NCBI RefSeq assembly: GCF_048544455.1
Contig: NC_133528.1
Span: 49,652,293 to 49,716,292 of the forward strand
DNA length: 64,000 nt
From: Silene latifolia
Lineage: Eukaryota; Streptophyta; Magnoliopsida; Caryophyllales; Caryophyllaceae
Reading direction: 5' to 3'
Shown: one piece after another, positions 22,881 through 33,910 of the stretch
Numbering within the stretch: position 1 is the stretch's first letter
Layout of the letters: every line of letters starts with the position of its first letter
Notes under the pieces: model-generated
Seen by the model: only the letters and a program-made list of their open reading frames with translations
Databases searched by the model: none
What the model was told of the DNA's origin: nothing
Made by a program: the position numbers and the translations under genes

Positions 22881-23779
22881 TCACAAGTGTATGTGCGATA
22901 ACCGATTCTCATATCCTAAAATTTCTCCCACTCAATGTAAAACAATTTGCAAATCCGTATTCACAAAGGTCGTATTTTACAAGCGATCATTATCAATAGT
23001 GGTTTCCCCGACTAGAGAGTAACTTAACTGATAAACGAATCAACATTTGAGCATGGCCATGCATTTCAGTTACTACTCCTCGAGTGGCCCTGAGAAATAA
23101 CTATACCTGATAAAGGTTGGATATTTTCCTCAACTCGAATCCTGCAGATGTAAGCACAGTATGAAATGACTCAGAAAAATTCTACTTAGCCTCCAGTTAC
23201 GGCAGACCGTGAGAAAGAAACCAAAGTCACCCAAAAACTGCCTTAATCTCAAGAGACAGTCGATAGTCAAAAGAATCGACTCTAGGAACACAATGGATGT
23301 CCTATCCACGACCTGGCACCGAATGTTTTTAAACATTTAGGACTCCATTACGTTGTCACAAAAATTTGTCCTACGAGGTATCGTTATAATCTCGCATTTG
23401 TGATCGATCAGTCAACAGTTTGACTTATGGCTCGTTGAACCCACCATCAATCGACCGCACAATATAATAGCCGAGTTATCGGCTCTTATAGGCGATTACG
23501 GACCAAAACAAAATATAATGTAATTCAGATTCACTTTTTGTGGCGTTCAAAGTTGTCGACAATCCACATGAAAAACAAAATATTATATTAATACGATGAA
23601 GTTATAAATAGTATATGAAAAAGATAATATATCAAATTCATAATCAACTATTACAACTCAGGAACACGTTTAATTCTCATGGAAATAACGTGCCCTCCAT
23701 GCTTATCATACTTCAATGGCTCAAGAGTAGAATGCTACAACTTTCTTGTTTGGAACTATTCCGGTGACCGCAAGCACCA

Positions 23780-26700
23780 TTAAGAGTAAGAACGAATCTA
23801 GACCGAGATTTCTAATCATCTCGATCCGTTTGGAAGCTAGCATCTCGTAACAGAATCAAGGTTGCGCATAGCTTAGTATCTCCTCCATAAGTCAATACCC
23901 AATCCTTAGTCCTCCGTAGGTACATGGATTCTTTTGGTACCGACTCGTCATACTCAATGCATATGCCACGTCTGGACGTGTGCATATCATGGCATATATG
24001 ATTGATTCTATAACTGATCATAAGGAACACGACTCATGCGCTCAACCCCTTCAGGCGTCGTGGGTGACTGAGACTTGCTCAACTGCATCCCAGACGTCAT
24101 TGGAAGATTCCCCTTCTTGGAGTTGGTCATGCTGAACTTATCAAGAATCTTATCTAAATAAGACTCTTGACTAAGTGATAACGTCCGTCATGATCTATCT
24201 CGGTAGATACGTACGGATTCCCAATATGCGTTGTGCCTCACCCAGATCTTTCATCTGGAAATGGTTCTTCAACCATTCTTTAACCGAAGATAGGAGAGGA
24301 ATGTCATTCCCAATCAAGAGTATGTCATCGACATACAATACCAAGAATACAATCTTGCTCCCACTCGACTTGATATATAAGCATGGTTCCTCGACCGATC
24401 GAGTGAAACCATACTCTTTTATCACCTGGTCGAAACGATGATTCCAACTCCGAGAAGCTTGCTTAAGTCCATAAATGGAACACTTAAGCTTGCATACTTT
24501 TTTAGGATGTTCAGGATCTATGAAACCTTCGGGTTGCACCATGTACAACTCTTCCTCCAAATAACCGTTTAAGAAGGCGGTTTTCACATCCATTTGCCAA
24601 ATTTCATAATCATGAAATGTGCCAATCGCTAAGATTATTCGAATGGAACGTAACATGACTACAGGTGCAAAAATTTCATCATAATGCAATCCGTGAACTT
24701 GAGTGAAACCTTTTGCCACAAGTCGTGCCTTATAGGTATCTGGTTGCGCGTCTACAGAACGCTTTATTTTGTAAATCCATTTGTACTGTAGAGGTTTTAC
24801 CTTATTAGGTAAATCAAATAGATCCCATACGTCATTCTCATACATGGAGTCCATCTCGGATTGAATGGCTTCGAGCCATAGCTTTGAGTCGGAACAGGCC
24901 ATAGCACCTTTATAGGTAGCGGGTTCATTACTCTCTAGGAGTAAAACGTCATTCTCCTCGACCATACCAATGTATTTGTCCGGAGGATGAGAGACTCTAC
25001 CCGACCTCCTAGGTTCCTCCGGAATATTAACCATGTCATCAGTTGGAGGAACAACTTCCTCCATCCGTTACTCGGTTGTTGGTTCTGGAATCTCCGACAG
25101 CTCGAAGGTTCTATTACTCGTCTTGTTCTCGAGAAATTCTTTCTCTAAGAACGTCGCACTAGCTGCAACAAAAACTCGATGTTCGGTAGGTGAATAGAAG
25201 TAATGACCAAATGTTCCTTTTGGATAACCTATAAAGTATGTTTTGACCGATCGTGGGCCGAGCTTATCCTCGTGTCTCCACTTGACATAAGCCTCGCAGC
25301 CCCAAACCCGAATAAAGGACAAGTTAGGGACTATTCCCTTCCACATTTCATATGGAGTCTTGTCGACAGCTTTAGTCCGACTTCGGTTAAGTATAAGAGC
25401 AGCTGACAAAAGAGCAAAACCCCATAATGAATCAGGCACTATCGTGTGACTCATCATTGATCGAACCATATCAAGTAAGGAATCGATTTCTCCGTTCGGA
25501 CACACCATTTAATTGAGGTGTTCCAGGTGGAGTTAACTGTAGAACGATTCCACAGTCTTTAAGGTGTTGATCAAACTCATTTGAAAGATATTCGCCACCC
25601 CGATCTGAACGGAGTGCTTTAACCTTTCTACCCAGTTGGTTCTCAACCCTGTTCTGGTATTCCTTGAATTTCTCAAAGGACTCACTTTTATGCTTCATTA
25701 AGTAGACATACCCGTATCTACTCAAATCGTCCGTGAAAGTGATAAAATATCTATAGCCATCTCTAGCGGTAATTGACATAGGTCCACAAACATCAGTATG
25801 TATGAGTCCTAATAGGTCACTAGCGCGCATTCCAACACCCTTGAAGAAAATTCGAGTCATTTTGCCAATGAGACATGATTCACACGTGCCATATGTAGAA
25901 AAATCGAATGCGGGAATAGTCCCATTATCGACGAGTTTCTTTACGCGTTTCTCATTTATGTGTCCCATTCGACAATGCCATAGATAGGTTTGATCTTTGT
26001 CAACAACCTTTAATTTCTTATTATTCATGTGTAATACTTCCGTGGTTTGATCTAAGATGTAAATTCCATTCATGGAAACTGCTTTGCCATAAATCATTTC
26101 ATTGAAAGAGAAAATACAGCTATTATCCTTTATTGAAAATGCAAAACCGTCTTTAGCAAGTACGGAAATAGAAATAATGTTCTTAGACAAACTGGGTAAA
26201 TAGTAACAGTTATTTAAAAATAACTCAAAACCACTAGGGAGTTGGGTTACATATGTTCCCTTCGAGACAGCAGCAACTCGTGCTCCATTCCCGACTCGCA
26301 GGTCCACATCACCTTTTTCGAGAGGTATGATTTTCTTTAGGCCCTGCAAATGATTACACAGATGGGAACCACAACCAGTATCAAGTACCCAAGTTCGAAA
26401 CTTGCATGGTTAATCTCAATCATATGAATATAAGATGACATACCAACAGGAACGACGCGGCCTGCTTTGATGTCCTCACGGTAGACGGGACAGTTCCTCC
26501 TCCAATGTCCAGACTTGTGACAATGGTGGCACTCAATGTCACCGCCCTTGCTCTTTGCCTTGCCCTGTGAGCCACTAGTCTCACCGGGCCCACTCTTACC
26601 GTTTCCTGGTTCTTGAATTTTGGCTTACCCACAGTTAGGTCACCTGGAGCTTTTCCCTTACCTTTACCCTTGTTGGAAATCGTGAGAACATCCTGCTTCA

Positions 26701-27366
26701 TGCTCCCACTCAATTTCATATCTTTCTCGGTCTGTACGAGAAGGGAGTGTAGCTTATGAGGACTCTTTTTCAAGTCATTCATGTAGTAGTTCGCCCTGAA
26801 AAAGGGCAAAACCGTCGTGAAGAGAATGAAGCATTCGGTCAATGACAATGCTCTCACTGATTTTGCAATCAAGTGACTCCAACTTCTCGACATTCTCAAT
26901 CATGTTAAGAATGTGTGGGCTAACCGGTTGGCCCTTTTGGAGTTTCTCATCAAAGAAGCGACATGTATGCTCATAAGTAACGATCCTCGGTGCTTTTGAG
27001 AACTCGTTAGTGAGCGTGGTGAAAATCTTGTTCGCACCTTGGGCGATGAAGCGTCTCTGCAAATTGGTTTCCATTGCAAAGACGAGTACGTTCTTTATCG
27101 CACCCGCTTCCATAACGAAATCACTATAAGCAAGTGACTCGTTAACTCCCGCATTGGGGCCTGGGTTTACCGGTATTGGCTCAGTTAAGTACTTGAGCTT
27201 ACCGTCAAGCAATGGCAAAGCATTCCGTAGTCTTTGCCTCCCGATCCGCAAAGTTGGACCCATCATTCTTGATCGCGTGTCGATTCATGTTGTCCGTAAA
27301 AACTTTCAGCCAGGACTCGCGTCCAAGTGTGGCACTTGGCATTGGGATTTCGTTATTTCCAGCCAT
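23780..27366 (-). pseudogene. Copia gag-pol region of the nested element (broken)
   Basis: Order on the minus strand: a gag with a UBN2-like part (about 27360-26700) and a CCHC knuckle zone (about 26540-26500), an aspartic protease zone (about 26400-26300), a GAG-pre-integrase HxxxH zone (LWHCRMGHINEKRVKKL, near 25960), an integrase core (HTDVCGPM, TFTDDLSRYGYVYL, near 25780), reverse transcriptase (KWIYKIKR; WQMDVKTAFLNGYLEEE; LVLYVDDILLIGND, about 24790-24300), and RNase H remains to about 23780. This protease-integrase-RT order defines Ty1/copia. It is a fossil with several breaks. The closest relative in the window is the coding region at 41802-45354. Confidence 0.88.
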
Positions 27367-28205
27367 TTGTTGTAACAGTAAAATAAACGTGTTCTACACT
27401 CGAAAAGAAGAATAAATAATGAGCATGTGCATCGATTTTAATTTAAGTCTAATGAACTAGTGTCATAACGCGAAGACTCAAAACATTTATACAATTGACC
27501 TTCCTCAAGAATTATATAAATGATCCCAAGACTCAATTATCTGTAAATTGGTAAGCCAACCTATTGGCTAATTCTACTGTTAGAATTCTTGGTCGATAAA
27601 TTTCTGTAAATTCTATCTTTAGTCCATCATAATCACGAGAAACTCTTCGGACTATAATGTTGAGATAAACTAAGTCAACACAAACTACTTACCCAACGTA
27701 GAAGGGGTCATATTATGCCTACCGACGAAGAAGGGATTCATAGTTGTTTGCCCTTATAAAGACTAATCTCAATTTCCGTTTTAGAGGAAGATCCCATCAA
27801 CTTTATTTTAATTCATTTTAAGTGAACTAATATCTAGCATGCGTGAATGAATAAACTAAGATGATGGCTTAATAAACATGTGACATCTGTATGTCTATGA
27901 AAACTAACATACAACCTATATGTGTCAATTTTCATGCATTTTAGTAGGTGGTTTGGTTTTAGGCGGAATATGATGCAAAAACTATCATGTGAATGAAAAG
28001 CAATAGGAATGAAAAACGTAAAAACAATAAAAAGTCCTAGTGTGGCCTATCCTATCAAAATGAACATTAAATACAAATTTGGAATCCATCCTTGGACCCG
28101 AGATGCTTGTCTCGATGTTCCATCTTGATCCATGTAGCGGGAGTGAGCTCCAATCTCCATCTTTAGTCTTCTTCGAAAATTACAATAAATAAATTTACAT
28201 AATAA
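27367..28205 (-). other. Leader of the nested copia element (part nearest gag)
   Basis: Non-coding. It matches the leaders of the other copies by the 'gatcccaagactcaa' / 'ttggtaagc' / 'tcctagtgtggcctatcct' series (compare 280-900 and 38320-38830). It is cut at 28205 by the LINE. The primer-side remainder is 32465-32713. Confidence 0.7.
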
Positions 28206-28209
28206 ACCT

Positions 28210-28989
28210 ATGGGTTCTTTTCTTTCCAAGGAAATGGATTCTGTCTCTCAGGTTCCAGCATGGGTTCTTTTTCCTGACTTAGATCCTTTTTTGTGGTCTG
28301 ATAAGGTACTCAGTAAGATGGCTAGTACCATTGGGAAGCCACTCTTTGCTGATTTACCTACCACTTTTAAGTCTAAGTTATTGTTTGCTAGAGTTTTGGT
28401 GGAAGTAGATGTTGCTGAAGAATTACCTAATACCATTCAAGTGGCCACTCCTTATCATGGAACAACCACTCAACGCATTATCTATGAATGGCTGCCCTAC
28501 TACTGCCACTGATGCAGGAAGTTAGGCCACACTAAGGAGCATTGCAAGTTTACTAAAATCAATAAACAGTTGGAGGAAAAGAGGAAAACTAAGATGGTTC
28601 AAGAGTATAGAGCTGTTTCTCAGAAGACTACTCCTCCTTCTGTAGATGACGGTCTAGGGGTAGGCCATAGTCTTGCTGCTGCAGGGCCAGAGAAGCCTGA
28701 TGAGAAGGAAGAGCAGAGCTCAGGATGCCTGGGGCTAGGCTCTTCTCTTTCCAACTCAGAGGTTCTTTCTTCCTCTGTCAGTCAGAAAGCAGGCTCAGGA
28801 TCCCACACAGTTGCAGGAGAGGATGTGCAGAATGGAGAAGAAAGTGCAGATGGGGATATCTCTGTGAACCCTAATTACAGTGTTTCAGTTCAGAACTCTT
28901 ACTCTATTCTGCAGGATGAGGGGACTTTATTGGTTACTAACACAGAGGTGGTTCTTCTGGAAGAGGAGCCTCCTGACCCTAAAACATGA
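28210..28989 (+). pseudogene. LINE ORF1 remains (DUF4283 / CCHC knuckle protein)
   Basis: The frame opens at 28210 within the C-terminal part of the DUF4283 RNA-binding domain (LSKMASTIGKPLFADLPT, LLFARVLVEVDV), followed by the CCHC knuckle C-x2-C-x4-H-x4-C (YCH, CRKLGHTKEHCKF, 28497-28553). A TGA at 28510-28512 falls inside the knuckle between its first two cysteine positions. The frame then continues in the same phase as a Ser/Glu-rich tail (28570-28989). ORF1 proteins coat LINE RNA in the RNP. The stop overlaps the ORF2 start as ATGA (28986-28989), typical of linked LINE frames. Confidence 0.82.
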
Positions 28990-31900
28990 GAGTTTCTTCA
29001 TGGAATATTAGAGGGTTTACTGACCCAATAAAGCAGCAGGAGGTTAGGGGTTATCTTAGGGATAATAAAATTGAGGTTCTGGGTTTGCTAGAAACTAGGG
29101 TCAAAATAAATAATTCTGCTGCTATTTGTAGGCTTTTTCCTTCTTATTTGGTTATCAATAATTACTCCCACCATTACAATGGTAGGATTTGGGTGTTTTT
29201 GGATATTAGGAGAGTCACTTTGGTTTCTTCTTATGTCCATGATCAACTCATTCATTTAGAGCTTCAGCATAATGCTTCAAATAAGACTTTCCATATCTCT
29301 TTTGTCTATGGTAGTAATGATGCTGAGCATAGAGAAAGATTATGGGTGGAATTGACAGGTTTTGCTTCAAAGGTTACCAATTGGCTTCTTATGGGTGACT
29401 GGAACATTGTGAGAAGTATGGAGGAGAGGATTGGTCCTAATCCACCCTCTGTTAGAGATATGCTGGCTTTTAATCAATGCATTCTGGATTGCCAGTTAGA
29501 TGATCTTCATAGTTTGGGTTGTGAATATACCTGGACTAACAAACAGGATGCTGCCACTAGGGTTTGGTCAAGACTGGATAGAGTGCTCTCTAACCCCTTA
29601 TGGTTAATACATTTCCCCACTACTCAGGTTCATGTATTGCCTGCAAGGGTCTCTGATCATTCTCCTCTCTTGGTTACTGTTGCTGATATAAATGCCCCAA
29701 GAAAAAGATTCAGTTATTTAAATTGTTGGGAAGCTCATGAGGAGTATGGTACTAGGGTCAGTGAGGCTTGGGATATGCCTGTCAAAGGGAATGCTATGTA
29801 TAGCTTGTTCTTAAAGTTAAAAAATGTTAGGCAAAAGCTTATAGTGTTGCATAAGCTCTCTTATGCTGGAATTTCTGAGAAAATAAAGGAAGCTCAGCAG
29901 CAGTTGCATGACTGTCAATCCTGTCTTCAGGGTAATCCTTTAAACCAGGCCTTAATTGTTAAGGAAAGGGATCTGTTGCAGGCTTATTTGGTTCTCAAGC
30001 AAGCTGAACATAGCTCTCTACTTCAAAGAGCTAAGGTTTAGAGTATCAAGTTTAATGATGCCCCTACTAGTTATTACTTCTCTAGAATTGCTTCTAGGAA
30101 ACATCAGGGTATTATTGGGAAGTTGAAAGACAGGCAAGGAATGTACAGGGAGGGGATCTCTGCTGTAAACCAAGCCTTTGTTGAATACTATCAGTGGCTT
30201 TTAGGGAAGCATAGTCCTGTGGATACCTCTCATATGGACTCACTGGATGGTCCTAGGTTTCCTGCTTCTGGCAGTGAGGAGATTTGCAAGGAGATTGATG
30301 ACAGAGAAATTAAGAATGCTTTATTCTCAATAGCTCCTAACAAGAGTCCTGGGCAAGATGGGTTCTCAGCTCAATTTTTCAAAACCAATTGGGAAATTAT
30401 AAAATTTGATTTCTGCAAAGCTGTCAAGAGGTACTTTCATACAGGTCATATATCTAAGCAAGCTAATACAACTTTGCTTGCCCTCATCCCAAAGAAGCCT
30501 GTGGTGGAGACTGTCATGGATTATAGGCCCATTGCTTGCTGCACAGTATTTTACAAAACTGTAAGCAAGATCTTATGTTCCAGGCTTAAACCTTTTTTGC
30601 CAGATATTGTGGGAAAGGGGCAGGGGGCATTTGTTACTGGGAGAAGTATATTTGAAAATATTATGTTAACTCAATCTCTGGTTAAAGGATATGCTCAACA
30701 GGGTGTTTCTCCTAGATGTTTAATCAAGGTTGACATTAGGAAAGCATTTGACTCCCTTCAATGGGAGTTTATTTATAAGATGCTACAGCACTTTCATTTC
30801 CCTGAGAAGTTTAGGAAGTGGATCATAGGGTGTATAACTTCCACCTGGTTCAGTTTAAAGGTGAATGGAGATCATGTTGGTTTTTTCAAAGGGGCTAGTG
30901 GACTCAGGCAAGGAGACCCCTTATCTCCTTTTCTGTTTGTCATGAGTATGGAGATTTTGTCACGCATTTTAAGAGGTATACATAAGTTGCACCAAGTCTC
31001 TTATCATCCTAAATGTGGAAGGATTGGACTAAATCATATGATCTTTGCTGATGATTTAATGCTCTTTGTCAGGGGTGATGTTCCCTCTGTCAGAGCTATT
31101 ACCTCCTCTCTGGACTCCTTTGCTAAAATGTCTGGATTAGTTGCTAATCCTGATAAAACTAACATTTATATGGGTGGTATAAGGGAGAACATTAAGCAGG
31201 AAATCTTGACTTCTACTGGTTATATTGAAGGGAATTTTGCTTTCAGATATCTTGGTGTCCCTCTAAATGAAGGCAGGCTGAACAAAACCATGTTTCTTGA
31301 TCTCCTTTCTAAGGTTCGGGGGCTCTTAATCACTGGACTAATTATAAACTTTCTTATCTTTGGGAAAATTAGCCTCATCAACTCTGTTATTTTTGGTTTG
31401 GAGCGATTCGGTGCTCCACTCTCTGCTTCCAAAGGGTGTGCTCAAGGCTAATTAACAAATTTCGCAAAAATTTCCTTTGGAACTCGAGGAAGGGCAAAGG
31501 AAAATGATCATGAAAAGCTGGGCCTCATGTTGCTATCCTTACCAGGAGGGTGGGTTTAATATCAAGGAAATTTTGTCATGGAACAAATGTGTGATCTGTA
31601 AGTGGATTTGGGCACTCATTACTCAGTCTGATGGGTTTTGGGTCACTTGGAATCACACTTATAATATCAAGCATGGAGATTTCTGGACTCTGCAGAAGAA
31701 AAGTAATCATTCTGAGAGTTGGAGAAGTATACTGCATGTCAGGGATGACTTATTAGTTATTGCAGGATCTGGTGATAATGCTACAGGGTTGCTGCAGAGC
31801 TGTGTCAAGAGGGGGAAGCTCCAGCTTCACCTGTTATATAATCATTTCAGGCAACGTGGAAATAAATTGAGTTGGGCTAAGGTTGCTTGGAATCGGGTTC

Positions 31901-32367
31901 TATTGCCTAAGCATAGTTTCTTCCTGGTCATGGCTATGCAAAGGAAACTGGCTACTATTGATAAGTTGAATGCTAGGGGATTGTGCATGGTTAATCGCTG
32001 CATATTATGCAAGATGGATAATGAATGCCACAAGCATTTGTTCTTTCAATGCAGCTACTCTGCTCTGATATGGGGGCAAATTCTCCATTGGTTGAATATG
32101 CAATATAGAACTGTCAAAATGAATAAGGAAATGCACTGGATTGCTAGTAGAAGAACCTGCAAACATTGGAAGGCTAGATGGTACATCAGTTGTTTGGATG
32201 CTACTGGCTACTGCATTTGGGAAGAGCGCAATACAAGGATTTTTTCTGGACATGAGCATCAGGTTGATTATGTAGTGAAACGAATCCAATATTTAGTTAG
32301 AGTACGCTTATTATATGTAACTCACCCCTCTAAAGAGGGTGAGATTGTAGTTGCTCTAGACGGATAG
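28986..32367 (+). pseudogene. LINE ORF2: endonuclease, reverse transcriptase, zf-RVT
   Basis: The APE-type endonuclease begins MRVSSWNIRGF; further motifs are LGLLETRVK, LLMGDWNIVRS and the catalytic SDHSPLL (about 29660). RT follows with YRPIACC, IKVDIRKAFDSLQWEF (motif A), LRQGDPLSPFLF (motif B) and MIFADDLMLF (catalytic FADD, about 31040-31070). The C-terminal zf-RVT domain is KLSWAKVAWNRVLLPKHSF with CILCKMDNECHKHLFFQC (31860-32060). The protein nicks target DNA and copies LINE RNA. A TAG at 30039-30041 interrupts the linker, where relatives have Trp (xxEWIKFNDAPTSYYF). Several frameshifts lie between about 31400 and 31480. The last frame ends at 32367. Confidence 0.9.
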
Positions 32368-32464
32368 TAGCTGTGAAAACTTGTGGTTATTCTTTTGTAA
32401 GATTGGCCATCTTTCCCTATATGGAGGAATAATATGGCTTGCTTTTCTTGCAAAAAAAAAAAAA

Positions 32465-32713
32465 CATCTACAAATTCATTTTATTATCATCTTAACTGAT
32501 TAAAACAACAATATGTATGAATCAAATGGAAATAAAAACAAAAAAAACCAAAAAAAAAACAGAAAAAATAAACAGCAAAATTTTTTTTTTCACTCGGCAA
32601 ATTTTTTTTTTTTTTTTTCAGCCGCACCTTTTTTTTTTGTTTCTTATTTTCGAAACCCTAATGTTGTTAACATCCAATTTTTATGAAAATCATCAAAATA
32701 AATTTGTGGCCTT
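32465..32713 (-). other. Leader of the nested copia element (primer side)
   Basis: A/T-run-rich non-coding DNA between the LINE tail and the primer binding site. Confidence 0.6.
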
Positions 32714-32726
32714 GGCTCTGATACCA
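32714..32726 (-). promoter_or_regulatory. Primer binding site, initiator tRNA-Met type
   Basis: The minus strand reads TGGTATCAGAGCC two bases inside the LTR. This is the classic site pairing with the 3' end of plant initiator tRNA-Met. Confidence 0.9.
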
Positions 32727-32728
32727 CT

Positions 32729-33485
32729 TGTGGGATTTCTCTGTATGCATCCCTTTAAATTTAAGGACTATAACCGAAAAAGAGGAGGCAAGAATTGGAA
32801 AAAGAATATTAGGTCAGAAAAATTCTCCCTTCTCCTTTTCTTATAACCGAAAAAGAGAAGTCCATAGGGAGATTTCTCATCTCCTAATTTCGGCCCATAT
32901 ATCGAGATAATAAGGAGTTTTAATTCCTTATTTTCGGTTTCCAAAAATGTATAAAATGTGTTAAATATAAATTGTCATCTAGTGAGGATCGATCCCACAA
33001 CCTCTTGGTTTGAGTACCCTCACTATTACCACTATGACACATTCATCTTGTTGATTAAATATAACTGATTACATTTAAGTACGAATTAACATATTAATTC
33101 GTCCAAGCTAACATTACATACATTTGATTAAATATAACTTATTATATTCAATTTACAAATTGACAGTTAATTCGTCTCAACTAATATTATTTAATCTTCA
33201 TTAAATAATTGTCTCATCAACACATTGACTAACTGTTTAGTCATATAAGGCATCAATGTGATTACATTTCCATAACCACATCTCTCAAACACATCCTATA
33301 GGTGTGACCTTTAGGGACCAGTTGATCACCGCCATATGTATGATAATAACGTCAAACTTTCTAGCCAGCCAACCGTTATTAGGTAATCGTTAATCAACTG
33401 ATAAAATACGAAGTATACCCTTGTGAACCTGTAAGAGATTTACAAATGTTATCACACTAATTTGTGGAGGACATAAGCTCCAACA
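32729..33485 (-). repeat. 5' LTR of the nested copia element (757 bp)
   Basis: Starts (plus reading) tgtgggatttctctgtatgc and ends agctccaaca, followed by the target duplication CAACT at 33486-33490. It is close to identical with 21886-22865 outside the extra block of the latter. Confidence 0.92.
32973..33040 (-). repeat. tRNA-like/SINE-like segment, second LTR copy
   Basis: Same 68-nt segment as 22353-22420, with the same box-like motifs and pairing ends. Confidence 0.4.
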
Positions 33486-33895
33486 CAACTAGTACCAATT
33501 TAATAATTAACTGCTTAATCATTAATTCCCGTCTCAAATAATTTATTATTCAATTATCGCATAATTAAATAATAATTTCCGTACTTCGAGTTCACAACTC
33601 GAAATCTCTCTTAAAATAATTGACTAACCTTTTAGTCTACAAATAAAGGGACTAAATAAATTGTATCTCATACAATTAATTAGTTGTCTATTGGGGTTCG
33701 TTCCTTTAGGTGTGACCGAAAGGGGTCAGTTGATCACCGCCGTCTCACGACAATAACGTCAAACTCTAGTCAGCCAACCATTATCGATTTACGTTAATCG
33801 ATTGACGAGGATCAAATAAATAAATATCTGATGATATTCCATTAATGAGATTTATTATGTTAAACGCACTATTGTGGAGGCCACTAACTCCAACA
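33486..33895 (-). repeat. Old copia 3' LTR, right part, with polypurine tract beyond
   Basis: It continues the LTR interrupted at 21885 and ends ccactaactccaaca at 33895. The adjacent 33896-33910 reads GGACAAGTGGGAGAA on the minus strand, a polypurine tract. Both parts together make about 1.22 kb, the normal LTR length of this family here. Confidence 0.8.
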
Positions 33896-33910
33896 TTCTC
33901 CCACTTGTCC

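Larger units (their letters stand above)
28206..32464 (+). mobile_element. Plant L1-type LINE, 5'-truncated, inserted in the copia leader
   Basis: About 4.26 kb with ORF1 remains, ORF2 and a 13-A tail (32452-32464). It is opposite in orientation to the copia element it sits in. The 5' end lies inside the DUF4283-type domain of ORF1, so it is truncated by incomplete reverse transcription. I could not find a clear target duplication (candidates around 28190 and 32466 are AT-rich and do not match cleanly). It carries stops and frameshifts and is not active. Confidence 0.88.
21886..33485 (-). mobile_element. Ty1/copia element nested in the old copia LTR, itself hosting a LINE
   Basis: It has TG...CA LTRs at both ends (21886-22865 and 32729-33485), a CAACT target duplication (21881-21885 and 33486-33490), a primer binding site next to the right LTR and a polypurine tract next to the left LTR, so it reads right to left. 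The gag-pol zone is 23780-27366. A LINE (28206-32464) sits in its leader. The coding zone is broken, with several breaks. The LTRs differ in length by about 220 bp but are otherwise close to each other, so it is much younger than its host. Confidence 0.9.

Noticed and set aside
28190-32490. Target duplication of the 4.3-kb LINE
   Set aside because: AT-rich strings near both ends look alike (ttacaataaat / ctacaaattca) but do not match well enough to claim.
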